A program made the translations under genes and the position numbers. DNA of 64,000 bases from Bacteroidota bacterium (GTDB lineage Bacteria > Bacteroidota > Ignavibacteria > Ignavibacteriales > Ignavibacteriaceae): the NCBI GenBank assembly GCA_021824145.1, contig JAKALM010000005.1, positions 1 through 64,000 of the forward strand. Direction: 5' to 3'. Under the pieces are notes generated by a model. The model was not told where the DNA came from, made no database searches, and saw nothing but the letters and a program-made list of their open reading frames with translations. Shown here one piece after another: positions 13,492 to 22,696 of the stretch (the stretch's first letter is position 1; every line of letters begins with the position of its first letter).

Positions 13492-15126
13492 ATGGAATTA
13501 ATTGATCAGCATACTAAAAAGATAATGGAAGGCTGTAAAGAGCGTGCGCTTGATGCAGGACTGCGGTTTGATAAAGCTACGCTTGAGTATATGGTTACTA
13601 ATACAGACCTTCTAGAATTATCTCCAAAGAACATGATTCCGACTCTTTATGACTATTGGCTGCAGGACATCGAAGTATTACGGGGCAAAGGAGAATATGA
13701 ATATTATCCAAATAATCCTTACGAAACAGTAATCAACACCCGTCCGGCAATTTCATTTTATAATAATGAAAATCCGGATTGGATGAACGTAATGATTTTT
13801 TATCATGTTATTGCTCATATAGATTTTTTTCAGAACAACCGATTTTTTGAACAGACATGGGATTATGATTTTAAGGAAAAGGCTTTAACTGAAAAAAGAA
13901 TTATTTCACGATTAAGATCTCAAAAAGGAAGAATTGTAGATTATGTAATTGAGTTTACGCGAGGGATTGATAACCTTGTTGGATACTTTGATGCATTGAA
14001 AGAAAAAGAAGATAATGAACTCTTTAAACTGCCGGATCAAATAGATTTTTACTTTAACCATTTCCTTCAGAATAAATCACTTTTCAGTATGCAGAATTAT
14101 TTAGAAGAGATTGAAAGGTATAATCAGATAGAGGAAACTGGAGAAAAATCCCGTGAGGAATTATTTCTTATGAAATTAAATGAAACACATCCTGAGTTTG
14201 AAGGATTGTTCCAAAGATTTCAAAAGGAAAATCAGAAAAAAATTGGAAAAGATTTAATGCAGTTCTTAATTGATGAAAGTGAGTTCATAAATAAGGAAGA
14301 AAATTTATGGATGAAATCAGTAATGTCAATTGTTCGGGACACATCACTTTATTTTTCTCCTCAAATAAGAACAAAAATTATGAATGAAGGCTGGGCGAGT
14401 TATTGGCATGAAAAGTTATTCTTGATGGATGATAGAATTAAAGGCCACGAAGTTGCATTTGCAAAAGTAAATGCAAAAGTTACTTCATTATCTAGAGTGG
14501 GATTAAATCCATATGCAATAGGTTGGCGCTTATTTATGCATATTGAAGATTTGGCGAACAAAGGAAAATATTCTTATGAATTTAGAAAGTTGAATGATAT
14601 TGATAGCAGAGAAAAGTTTGACACTTCTAACGGCAAAGGTAAAGATTTTATTTTTCACGTTCGAGAAAACTTTTGCGACTTAACTTTTCTAAGTACATTT
14701 ATCGAGCAGGATTTTGTTGATCGTTTTAAACTTATGGTTGTAGGGCAGCGAATAAATAATGAAAAGAACGTTAAAGAATATTATGTAAAAAGCAAGAGAG
14801 CTAAAGATTACAAATCAATGATACTCGACAGTTTATATCATCCTCCTTACATTACATTTGCAAGAGAGGAAGATGGGTCACTTTTTCTTCACCACAAATT
14901 TGAAGGGAAAGAATTGTATCCTGAATATATTCCGAATACAATGATCGGCTTAGAATATCTTTGGGGTAATAAAGTAATGCTGGAGACAATGGAACTTGAT
15001 TGGGATAATATTAAATTGAATGAAAGCCATCTTAATTCAGATAATTTATTAGAAGTAGAACCATTGTTTAGAAAAGTTTTGTACACTGTTGAAAATAGAA
15101 AAGTTAAAAAAGAAGTTATTAAATGA
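13492..15126 (+). CDS. spoVR: SpoVR family protein (YcgB-like)
   Basis: A 544-residue SpoVR-family protein. Family-typical blocks are visible: FDKATLEYM near the start, YYPNNPYETVINTRPAIS around residues 77-95, HVIAHIDFFQNN (about 104-117), NEGWASYWHEKL (about 297-308), and a C-terminal region with RENFCDLTFLSTFI. Several conserved His, Glu and Cys suggest a metal-dependent enzyme-like fold, but the activity is unknown. In Bacillus it affects spore cortex formation; in other bacteria it accompanies PrkA and YeaH in a stationary-phase and stress module. It starts six bases after yeaH. Confidence 0.93.
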   Translation: MELIDQHTKKIMEGCKERALDAGLRFDKATLEYMVTNTDLLELSPKNMIPTLYDYWLQDIEVLRGKGEYEYYPNNPYETVINTRPAISFYNNENPDWMNVMIFYHVIAHIDFFQNNRFFEQTWDYDFKEKALTEKRIISRLRSQKGRIVDYVIEFTRGIDNLVGYFDALKEKEDNELFKLPDQIDFYFNHFLQNKSLFSMQNYLEEIERYNQIEETGEKSREELFLMKLNETHPEFEGLFQRFQKENQKKIGKDLMQFLIDESEFINKEENLWMKSVMSIVRDTSLYFSPQIRTKIMNEGWASYWHEKLFLMDDRIKGHEVAFAKVNAKVTSLSRVGLNPYAIGWRLFMHIEDLANKGKYSYEFRKLNDIDSREKFDTSNGKGKDFIFHVRENFCDLTFLSTFIEQDFVDRFKLMVVGQRINNEKNVKEYYVKSKRAKDYKSMILDSLYHPPYITFAREEDGSLFLHHKFEGKELYPEYIPNTMIGLEYLWGNKVMLETMELDWDNIKLNESHLNSDNLLEVEPLFRKVLYTVENRKVKKEVIK

Positions 15127-15264
15127 AATTGCGCAAATGGAATAAAATGATTCATTTGTCATTCCAAACTTGTTTCGGAATCTATGCCTTTTAGTTGTTT
15201 TTAAATGCTGAAATAAGTTCAGCATAACAATTGCGTAACTTCAGAAATTAAATAGAATTATTTA
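15127..15264. repeat. dispersed hairpin repeat between spoVR and second prkA
   Basis: Two adjacent hairpins make up the repeat. ATTCC...GGAAT (15161-15181) has inner AAAC/GTTT, and ATGCTGAA...TTCAGCAT (15205-15225) is a perfect 8-bp stem. AATTGCG occurs at 15127-15133 and again at 15229-15235, possibly a target duplication. The GTCATTCC...TTCAGCAT layout resembles non-coding palindromic repeats seen widely in this phylum. It separates the second PrkA-like gene from the first three. Confidence 0.55.
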
Positions 15265-17535
15265 ATGATGACTAGAAATAATAAATCGCACGATATTATA
15301 AATCTACTTGACAGAAAATTGAAAAGATCTGAAGAAGGGACAATAATTCCTTTTAGTGATTTTTTAGCAAAAGCAAGAGAAGACCCGCATTTATATTTCC
15401 GAAATGTTTTTCAACTCTTTAGCGATATGATTTATAATTATATTGTAATTGAAGATGAATACAAAGATGACCCCGAAAGCATAAGTTACAAAACAATTAA
15501 TTGCGATAAATTATTTGTCGAAAATACTGATACTCCTTTTTTTACAGATCTGCCGCTTGCAAACAGACTGCTTCGACTCGCAGATTCATTCAGAGAAGGA
15601 ACGCAGCAAAATAAAATTTATGTTTTTATAGGTCCGCCCGGTAGTGGAAAGAGTACATTCTTAAATAATCTACTTCAAAAATTTGAAGAATATACACACA
15701 GTCATCAGGGAATTAATTATGAAGTTCTTTGGCGATTGGATAATATGAAAATTGGTGTAAATATTTCTCCTGTTATTAAAGAAGCTATTGAGGAATATTA
15801 CTATCAAAAAGGTTCAGTTATTCATCCGCAGAATTTAAATTCAGATAAGCTTGAAGTTCCTTGCCCAAGCCACGATCATCCAATATTAATTATACCAAGA
15901 GAATACCGCGCAGAAATTCTTGAAAAGCTTGTGAAAGATACAGCAAGGCTGGACTTCTTTTATAAAAAGGAATATGAATGGCTATTCACAGAAAATGCTT
16001 GTACAATTTGCACTTCGCTTTACGATGCTTTGATAAATAGATTAAGATCTCCCGCAGATGTATTTGATATGGTTTACGCAAAACGATATACTTTCAATAG
16101 AAGGCTGGGATATGGAATTAGCGTATTTAATTCTGCCGATAAAGAACCTGAAACTATAGCGTTTTCTAATGATGAACTTCAACGGCAGTTAAGTTTGCGA
16201 TTTAGAGACAGCAATCTAATCCAATATGTTTTTTCACGATATGCAAAAACCAATAATGGTGTTTTTGTAATTATGGATGTTAAAGGTGAAAATGAAAAAA
16301 GATTTTTAAATCTTCATGGAATTTTGAGTGAAGGTGTTCATAAGCTTGGCGATATAGAAGAGAATGTAAATTCATTATTTATAGCAGTGATGAATCCTGA
16401 AGACAAACAAAAAATTGCTTCTCCAGAATCTTTTAAAGATCGTATAATTGAAATCAGCGTTAATTACATTCTCAATTATTCGGAAGAAGTTAAAATTTAT
16501 TATCATGCTTTTGGTAAACAAATTAAGAAATATTTTCTTCCGGGAGTTCTAGAGAATTTTGCAAAGATAATTATTAGTTCACGCCTTAATATAAACTCGC
16601 CTGTCATTAAAGAATGGATTGAAGATCCGAGCATTTACGAAAAATACTGCGATGAAAATTTGTTGCTGCTTAAGCTTAGTATTTATTCAAATAAAATTCC
16701 GGATTGGCTGACAGATGAAGATTATAAAAAGTTTAATAAAACTATTCGAAGGAATATTATTAAAGAATCTGACAAAGAAGGTAAATTGGGATTCTCCGGA
16801 AGGGAATCGCTTTATATTTTCAATGAATTTTTTAATTCTATTCCAAAAAAATTAAATGGAAATTCTGATGATATAATTCAAATAACAATGGAAGATATAA
16901 GATCATTTTTCAAAAAACACGATCAATATTCTGAGCGTATTCCCAAAGGTTTTATTGATTCAATTATCAGATTATATAATTATAACATTATGCAGGAAAT
17001 AAAAGAATCTTTGTTCCATCAAAATGAAGAAAGGATTAGCAAGGATATTCAGAATTATCTATTCGCATCTAATTATGATTTGGGTGAAAAATTAAATTGT
17101 CCTTACACCAGCGAAACAATTGAAATTACTGAACAGTTTTTCAATTCAATTGAACAGTATTTGCTGCCAAATGATGTACCTTCAAGGACAAGAAAGAAAT
17201 ACCGAGAAGAGGTTGCAGCAAAGCTGGGAATAAATTTACAGCAGATGTCTTATGATGAGGAAGTTAAAGATTCGGAAATTTATAAGGAACTTTATAATTT
17301 ATACATTAATAATTTGAGGGAACATATCTTCCAGCCATTTTTGCAATATGCAGCTTTTGAAAGCGCTGTAAAAGAATATGGATCGCCAAAATTTGAAGTA
17401 TATGATAACCGCACAAAAGAGGAAGTAAGCTTTCTTATTACTAATTTGATTACTAAATTCAGGTATTCGACTGAAGGCGCTAAGCATGTTTGCCTTTATG
17501 TAATTAGAAATAAGATTGCTGAAAATTATAAATAA
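15265..17535 (+). CDS. second, divergent PrkA-like AAA+ protein
   Basis: A 756-residue protein with Walker A GPPGSGKS at 123-130. An N-terminal extension of about 100 residues includes a segment DPHLYFRNVFQLFSDMI similar in position to the start of PrkA, the AAA+ core follows, and a PrkA-like C-terminal region ends near residue 750. Distinct features are CTICTSL (a CxxC about residues 249-252), the run VFVIMDVKGENEKRF (probable Walker B region near 335-349) and VNSLFIAVMNPEDKQK (sensor-like, about 368-383). It is longer than PrkA and shows little identity to the paralogue at 10036. Genomic linkage suggests a paralogous kinase or ATPase in the same stress module. Confidence 0.82.
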   Translation: MMTRNNKSHDIINLLDRKLKRSEEGTIIPFSDFLAKAREDPHLYFRNVFQLFSDMIYNYIVIEDEYKDDPESISYKTINCDKLFVENTDTPFFTDLPLANRLLRLADSFREGTQQNKIYVFIGPPGSGKSTFLNNLLQKFEEYTHSHQGINYEVLWRLDNMKIGVNISPVIKEAIEEYYYQKGSVIHPQNLNSDKLEVPCPSHDHPILIIPREYRAEILEKLVKDTARLDFFYKKEYEWLFTENACTICTSLYDALINRLRSPADVFDMVYAKRYTFNRRLGYGISVFNSADKEPETIAFSNDELQRQLSLRFRDSNLIQYVFSRYAKTNNGVFVIMDVKGENEKRFLNLHGILSEGVHKLGDIEENVNSLFIAVMNPEDKQKIASPESFKDRIIEISVNYILNYSEEVKIYYHAFGKQIKKYFLPGVLENFAKIIISSRLNINSPVIKEWIEDPSIYEKYCDENLLLLKLSIYSNKIPDWLTDEDYKKFNKTIRRNIIKESDKEGKLGFSGRESLYIFNEFFNSIPKKLNGNSDDIIQITMEDIRSFFKKHDQYSERIPKGFIDSIIRLYNYNIMQEIKESLFHQNEERISKDIQNYLFASNYDLGEKLNCPYTSETIEITEQFFNSIEQYLLPNDVPSRTRKKYREEVAAKLGINLQQMSYDEEVKDSEIYKELYNLYINNLREHIFQPFLQYAAFESAVKEYGSPKFEVYDNRTKEEVSFLITNLITKFRYSTEGAKHVCLYVIRNKIAENYK

Positions 17536-17544
17536 AATTTTAAT

Positions 17545-18123
17545 GTGAAAAACAATAAAGAACTTCCAATTTTATTTTTTAAGTCACAAAAAGATTGGGG
17601 AAAATGGCTTAATAATAACCATTCTAAATCAAATGGAATTTGGATGAAGATTGCTAAAAAAGAAACCGGAATAAAATCTATTTATTATCCGGAAGCTTTA
17701 GATTGCGCATTGTGTTATGGGTGGATCGATGGCCAGAAAAAGTCTTTTGATGAAATTTATTGGCTTCAAAAATTTACTCATCGTTTGCCTAGGAGTAAAT
17801 GGTCAAAAAAAAATTGCAATAGAGCAGATGAATTAATTAAGCATGGAAAAATGAAATTACCTGGACAAATGGAAATTGACCTTGCAAAGAAGGACGGACG
17901 GTGGGAAAATGCATATGAGTCGCAGAAAAATATTGGAATACCGGAAGACTTTCAGAATAAAATGGATGCTAATCCCGGAACGTTTGAATTTTTCAACTCA
18001 TTAAACAAGATTAATAAATACGCAATTCTTTATCGTATTCATGAAGCAAAGCGTCCGGAAACACGAATTAAGCGAATAGAGAAATTTATTGATATGCTAA
18101 AAGAAAAAAAGAAAATTCATTAA
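17545..18123 (+). CDS. YdeI/OmpD-associated family protein
   Basis: A 192-residue protein starting at GTG 17545, nine bases after the previous stop. It has the family's N-terminal signature: an FFKSQKDWGKWL start, the GIWMKIAKK strand, the YPEALDCALCYGWIDGQ block (about 50-66), LPRSKWSKKN near 86, and a C-terminal helical YdeI tail. Members are often called bacteriocin-protection or stress-related proteins; biochemical function is not established. Location behind prkA2 may be co-transcription. The family assignment is firm; the role is not. Confidence 0.85.
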   Translation: MKNNKELPILFFKSQKDWGKWLNNNHSKSNGIWMKIAKKETGIKSIYYPEALDCALCYGWIDGQKKSFDEIYWLQKFTHRLPRSKWSKKNCNRADELIKHGKMKLPGQMEIDLAKKDGRWENAYESQKNIGIPEDFQNKMDANPGTFEFFNSLNKINKYAILYRIHEAKRPETRIKRIEKFIDMLKEKKKIH

Positions 18124-18137
18124 TTTGAAGGAGCGGA

Positions 18138-18698
18138 TTGAACGTAAATACTAATATTTATATTTCTTTGCTTCGCGGGATTAATGTTAGCGGAAAGAAA
18201 AAAATAAGAATGCAAGAGCTCCAAGAGTTATATGAATCGCTAAAATTGAAGAACGTTAGAACGTACGTCCAAAGTGGAAACGTAGTATTTAATAGCGATG
18301 AAAAAGACTTATTAGAGCTTACTAAATTAATTGAAAATAAGATTGAGAAAACATTTGGTTTTCCGGTTATAATATTTATTCGTGATGTAAAAGATTTTAA
18401 ACGTATTATTTATAACAATCCTTTTATTGTAAAAAGAAATGAAGACCCTACAAAACTGCATGTAACATTTTTATATAAAGCCCTTTCTTAAGCTGATATT
18501 AAAGGTTTGGATGAAATTAAAATTAATTCTGATGAATTTTATTTAGGTAAAGAAGAAATTTTTATTTTCTGTCCAAACGGCTATGGCAAGACGATACTAA
18601 ACAATAATTTTTTTGAAAGAAAATTGAAGATACAGGCAACAACAAGAAACTGGAATACTGTAAATACTTTATATGAAATAGCTATTGATAAGAAATGA
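18138..18698 (+). pseudogene. DUF1697 protein interrupted by one in-frame TAA
   Basis: Residues 1-117 (TTG start at 18138 after AAGGAG) carry the DUF1697 N-terminal signature YISLLRGINVSGKKKIRM and the YVQSGNVVFNS block. A TAA at 18489-18491 follows FLYKALS. Reading through in the same frame immediately gives the rest of the family: FYLGKEEIFIFCPNGYGKT and KIQATTRNWNTVNTLYE, ending at 18698. The joined length (about 186 codons) is normal for the family. One point mutation or sequencing error explains it; an alternative is readthrough. The family has no established function. Confidence 0.85.
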
Positions 18699-18712
18699 TT
18701 ATTTAGATTAAG

Positions 18713-18785
18713 AGCGAGCGACGGGGTTCGAACCCGCGGCATTCAGCTTGGGAAGCTGACACTCTACCAACTGAGTTACGCTCGC
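18713..18785 (-). tRNA. tRNA-Gly (CCC anticodon)
   Basis: On the minus strand, a 73-nt cloverleaf has acceptor GCGAGCG (18785-18779) paired with CGCTCGC (18720-18714) and a U discriminator. The D arm contains AACTCAGTTGGTAGAGT, the anticodon stem TCAGC/GCTGA encloses loop TTCCCAA (anticodon CCC), and the T arm is GCGGGTTCGAACCCCG. CCA is not encoded. It lies tail to tail with the DUF1697 gene. Confidence 0.95.
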
Positions 18786-18786
18786 A

Positions 18787-18883
18787 ATAAAAGAACAAGT
18801 TCAAGTTTAAGTTCAAAAAAGAAAGAACTAAAATATTTTCAAAATTAAATTAGCTGAATAATAATTTTTTATCAAGATTTTTT
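18787..18883. repeat. short degenerate hexamer repeat
   Basis: Just upstream of tRNA-Gly on the minus strand there are three units of an AAGTTT-type hexamer (AAGTTC, AAGTTT, AAGTTC near 18796-18813). The same unit is repeated more often at 30301-30351. The remainder is AT-rich with nothing recognisable. Confidence 0.45.
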
Positions 18884-21800
18884 TTATAAGAATGCTTGTT
18901 CAATTAAATCTTTTTGCTGTCTGCTTGATATTTTATGTGAACCAACAGCTGGACTAGCGCTTTCAGGTCTGCCTGCATAACGAAGCTTTTGCCCATCAGA
19001 TAAGTCTTCTAATAATCTTGAAACCATAAAGTTCCATGCGCCCATATTTTTAGGTTCTTCCTGAACCCAATAAACATATTTTGCATTATAATAAGATGAC
19101 AAAATTTCCCTAATCTTTTTATTATTATAAGGATAAATCTGCTCTACTCTTATAATTGCAGTATTGGTAATTTTATTATCTGCCCGGTATTTCAGTAAAT
19201 CATAATAAACTTTTCCGCTGGTTAACAAAACTCTGTTTATCTCTTTTTTCTCTTTTACAGATTGATCATCGATTATTTCATGAAACTTACCGTTTATAAA
19301 TTCTTCTTTAGGCGATTGAGCTTCGTGAAGCCTTAACAAACTTTTAGGAGTCATAATTATTAGCGGCTTCATCATCATTTGCTTAATCTGTCTTCTTAAA
19401 AGATGAAAATATTGTGCTGGTGTTGTAACATTGCAAACCTGCATATTATCTTGAGCGCAAAGAGTTAAAAATCTTTCAAGTCTTGCGCTTGAATGCTCTG
19501 CGCCTTGTCCTTCGTAAGCATGTGGCAGCAGCATAACAATACTGTTTGGGAGTTTCCATTTTTCATATGACGCAACAATAAAATTATCAATAATAACTTG
19601 TGCGCCATTTGCAAAATCACCAAACTGTGCTTCCCACATGACTAGCGCAAGCGGATCGGCAGTACTGTAACCGTACTCAAATCCGAGTACAGCCGCTTCT
19701 GAAAGAAAGCTGTCGAGTGCTTCAATCTTTGCTTGATTTTTTTGCATATGATTTAGAGGAACATACTCAACTCCAGAATTAATATCGGTTAAAGCAAGAT
19801 GACGCTGACTGAAAGTGCCGCGCACACTGTCTTGTCCGCTTAATCTTACAGGTGTACCTTCAAGAAGAAGGCTTCCAAAAGCTAAAGATTCTGCAAATGC
19901 CCAATCAGCTTCAATATTTCCATTCAATAAATCAATTCTCTTTTCAAGAAATTTTTTAAGCTTGGGATGAACTGTGAAATCCTTTGGTACTTTTGTAATT
20001 CCTTGAACTATTTGTTCTAATTCATCTTCTGAAATGCTCGTCTGCTTAACAGGAGTTGCAGCTTTTATTTTTTCTTTTGGTACGGCAAGGGGAACATCAG
20101 CTTTAAACTCAATACTTTTTCTTTTTATCTTGTCAAATGCTTCGCCTAGTAAAGTATTAATTTCTTCGCTCATTACTTTTACCTCATCTAGTGGAAGCGA
20201 TTTATTTTCCAATAAAGTTTTGGTATAAAGTTCTCTTACCGAAGGATGATTTTTTATTTTTTCATAAAGCAAAGGCTGAGTAAATCCTGGCTCATCACCT
20301 TCATTATGTCCGTGGCGTCGATAGCCGAACAAGTCAATTACAACATCCTTTTTGAATATTTGCCTGTATTCAAAAGCCAGCTTTGTAACCCAAAGAGAAG
20401 CTTCCGGGTCATCGCCGTTAACATGAAATATTGGAGCTTGTATCATCTTTGCAACATCTGTCGCGTAAACAGATGACCTTGCTTCTTCTGGAGTAGTTGT
20501 AAAGCCGATTTGATTATTTATAATTATATGAATTGTTCCGCCGGTTCTGTATCCAGAAAGCTGTGAAAGATTTAATGTTTCTGCAACAACGCCTTGGCCG
20601 GCAAAAGCAGCATCTCCGTGAATTAAAACTGCCATTACTTTTTTATGATTTCTGCTGTCATTTAATCTGGTTTGCTTTGCTCTAACAATTCCTTCAACAA
20701 CCGGATTAACCCACTCTAAATGGCTTGGATTTGATGCAACGGAAACCGTAATACTTTTACCGTTTCGAGTTTTGTATTTTCCAGCTGCGCCAAGGTGATA
20801 TTTTACATCACCAGAACCTTCAATTGAATTTGGATCTTGAATGTCTTCGAACTCTGAGAAAATTGATTCGTAAGATTTGCCAATAATATTTGCAAGAACA
20901 TTCAATCTTCCGCGATGTGCCATGCCTAAAACAACTTCTTGAATTTCATCATCGCTAGCTTCATTTAATAAAAGATCGAGAACAGGAATTAATGTTTCTG
21001 ATCCTTCAAGAGAAAATCTTTTATGTCCAATAAATTTGTTGTGAATAAAATGTTCAAATGATTCTGCGATAATCAGCTTATTCAAAATCATTTTTTTTAT
21101 GTCAAGATCAAACTTCGGAATATTTTTTACTGGTTCCATTTTACTTTGAAGCCAAAGTTTTTCTGCTGGATTTTGAATGTGCATATATTCTACACCTATT
21201 TTCTCGCAGTAAGTTTTTTGCAGAATATCCAAAATCTCTCTTAAAGTAGCAATTCGTAAATCGCTGAAGCCGCCAGTAATAAATTCGCGATCCAAATCCC
21301 AAAGCGTTAATTTGTAAGTTGCAGGATCGAGTTCGGCATGATAAGGTGTTTGCGAGCCAAGCGGATCGAGATCAGCAATTAAATGCCCGCGTACACGGTA
21401 AAGATTTATTAATTGTAAAACTCTTCCTTGTTTTTCAAATTCATCTGTATTACCTCGGTTAGATATTGTGCTCGGCTGATAATCTGTCTTCCAGGTTAAA
21501 GGCTGTAAAGGAATTTTCAAATCAGTAAAAACTTCATCGTAAAAGAAATTATTTCCTAAAAGAAGGTCGTTAATTTCTTTTAAAAATAATCCAGACTCAG
21601 CGCCTTGAATAATTCTATGATCGTATGTGCTTGTAATATTCATTACCTTGCTGATGCCTAGAGTTGAGATTGTAGAAGGGGACATTGCTTGATATTCAGC
21701 CGGATATTGAATAGCACCGGCTGCGACTATTGTTCCTTGCCCAACCATTAATCTGGGAACAGACATTACAGTTCCTAATGTTCCAGGATTTGTAAGAGTA

Positions 21801-22507
21801 ACTGTAGTTCCTAAAAATTCGGAAGGATCAATTAATCCTTTTCTGGATCTCACAATAAGATCATCATAAGTTTTATAGAATTGTTCAAAAGTAAGATCGT
21901 TTGCATTTTTAATATTAGGGACAATTAATGAACGCGATCCATCTTTTTTCTCAATATCGATGGCAATGCCCAAATTAATTTTATTCCTTTTAATAATATT
22001 TGGCTTGCCGTTTATAATTGTGAAAGCGTTATTCAGAGAAGGGTTTGTCATAATTGCTTTAATAACTGCCCATGCTATTAGATGAGTAAAAGAAACTTTG
22101 CCAAGGTTTTTCTTCTGCAGGTAATGATTTATTAAAATTCTATTTTCTTCAAGAAGCTTAACCGGAATTATTCTTTGAGAAGTAGCTACCGGAATTGATA
22201 AACTATTATTCATGTTATCTAGAATTTTTGCACTGCTTCCGGCAATAATTTGAGTCCTATCATCATCGCCTGGAACCGGCATTGGGATTTCTTTCTGAAT
22301 AAACTGGTTGGCTTCTTTTATATTTATTTCTTTGATTTCGTGTCCACTTTCAGATTCTGTATCTTTCCCGAAGAAATTTTGCCATTGTTCAGAAACTTCT
22401 GATGGATCTTCTTCGTATTGCTTATGTAGATATTCTACAAACCATGTGTTTGCGCCAAATTTTTCAAGTTCTTCTTTTTGTTCTTTAGTTAAATTGGTGG
22501 ATTTCAT
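18884..22507 (-). CDS. kgd: KGD-type 2-oxoglutarate dehydrogenase with fused E2 catalytic domain
   Basis: A 1207-residue multifunctional TCA-cycle enzyme. Residues 1-50 hold the E1 N-terminal helix motif (FVEYLHKQYEEDPSEVSEQW). About 105-325 is an acyltransferase (E2 catalytic) domain with active-site His297 in TYDHRIIQGAESG. About 360-1207 is the thiamine-diphosphate E1 core: HRGRLNVLAN, GDAAFAGQG (631-639) and NNQIGFTT (664-671), ending in a transketolase-like C-terminal domain. There is no lipoyl domain, as in actinobacterial KGD, so it must use a lipoyl protein made elsewhere. It decarboxylates 2-oxoglutarate and transfers succinyl to CoA. Upstream lies a poly-A/T stretch and no Shine-Dalgarno sequence. 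Confidence 0.95.
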   Translation of the reverse strand: MKSTNLTKEQKEELEKFGANTWFVEYLHKQYEEDPSEVSEQWQNFFGKDTESESGHEIKEINIKEANQFIQKEIPMPVPGDDDRTQIIAGSSAKILDNMNNSLSIPVATSQRIIPVKLLEENRILINHYLQKKNLGKVSFTHLIAWAVIKAIMTNPSLNNAFTIINGKPNIIKRNKINLGIAIDIEKKDGSRSLIVPNIKNANDLTFEQFYKTYDDLIVRSRKGLIDPSEFLGTTVTLTNPGTLGTVMSVPRLMVGQGTIVAAGAIQYPAEYQAMSPSTISTLGISKVMNITSTYDHRIIQGAESGLFLKEINDLLLGNNFFYDEVFTDLKIPLQPLTWKTDYQPSTISNRGNTDEFEKQGRVLQLINLYRVRGHLIADLDPLGSQTPYHAELDPATYKLTLWDLDREFITGGFSDLRIATLREILDILQKTYCEKIGVEYMHIQNPAEKLWLQSKMEPVKNIPKFDLDIKKMILNKLIIAESFEHFIHNKFIGHKRFSLEGSETLIPVLDLLLNEASDDEIQEVVLGMAHRGRLNVLANIIGKSYESIFSEFEDIQDPNSIEGSGDVKYHLGAAGKYKTRNGKSITVSVASNPSHLEWVNPVVEGIVRAKQTRLNDSRNHKKVMAVLIHGDAAFAGQGVVAETLNLSQLSGYRTGGTIHIIINNQIGFTTTPEEARSSVYATDVAKMIQAPIFHVNGDDPEASLWVTKLAFEYRQIFKKDVVIDLFGYRRHGHNEGDEPGFTQPLLYEKIKNHPSVRELYTKTLLENKSLPLDEVKVMSEEINTLLGEAFDKIKRKSIEFKADVPLAVPKEKIKAATPVKQTSISEDELEQIVQGITKVPKDFTVHPKLKKFLEKRIDLLNGNIEADWAFAESLAFGSLLLEGTPVRLSGQDSVRGTFSQRHLALTDINSGVEYVPLNHMQKNQAKIEALDSFLSEAAVLGFEYGYSTADPLALVMWEAQFGDFANGAQVIIDNFIVASYEKWKLPNSIVMLLPHAYEGQGAEHSSARLERFLTLCAQDNMQVCNVTTPAQYFHLLRRQIKQMMMKPLIIMTPKSLLRLHEAQSPKEEFINGKFHEIIDDQSVKEKKEINRVLLTSGKVYYDLLKYRADNKITNTAIIRVEQIYPYNNKKIREILSSYYNAKYVYWVQEEPKNMGAWNFMVSRLLEDLSDGQKLRYAGRPESASPAVGSHKISSRQQKDLIEQAFL

Positions 22508-22696
22508 TTTGTTTAATTTTTTTAGTTATAATTTTCTTATTAAATTTATTATGCTAAACAAATAGATAATAGCCACTAATAGACGACTATTTCTGATTTA
22601 TATAGCTAAAATATTATGTGCTGTTATTAAAAGATGCTGCCGCAAAAAATAATATAAAATACTACTGAAAACTAAAGGTTAAGTTATAAAATTTAT

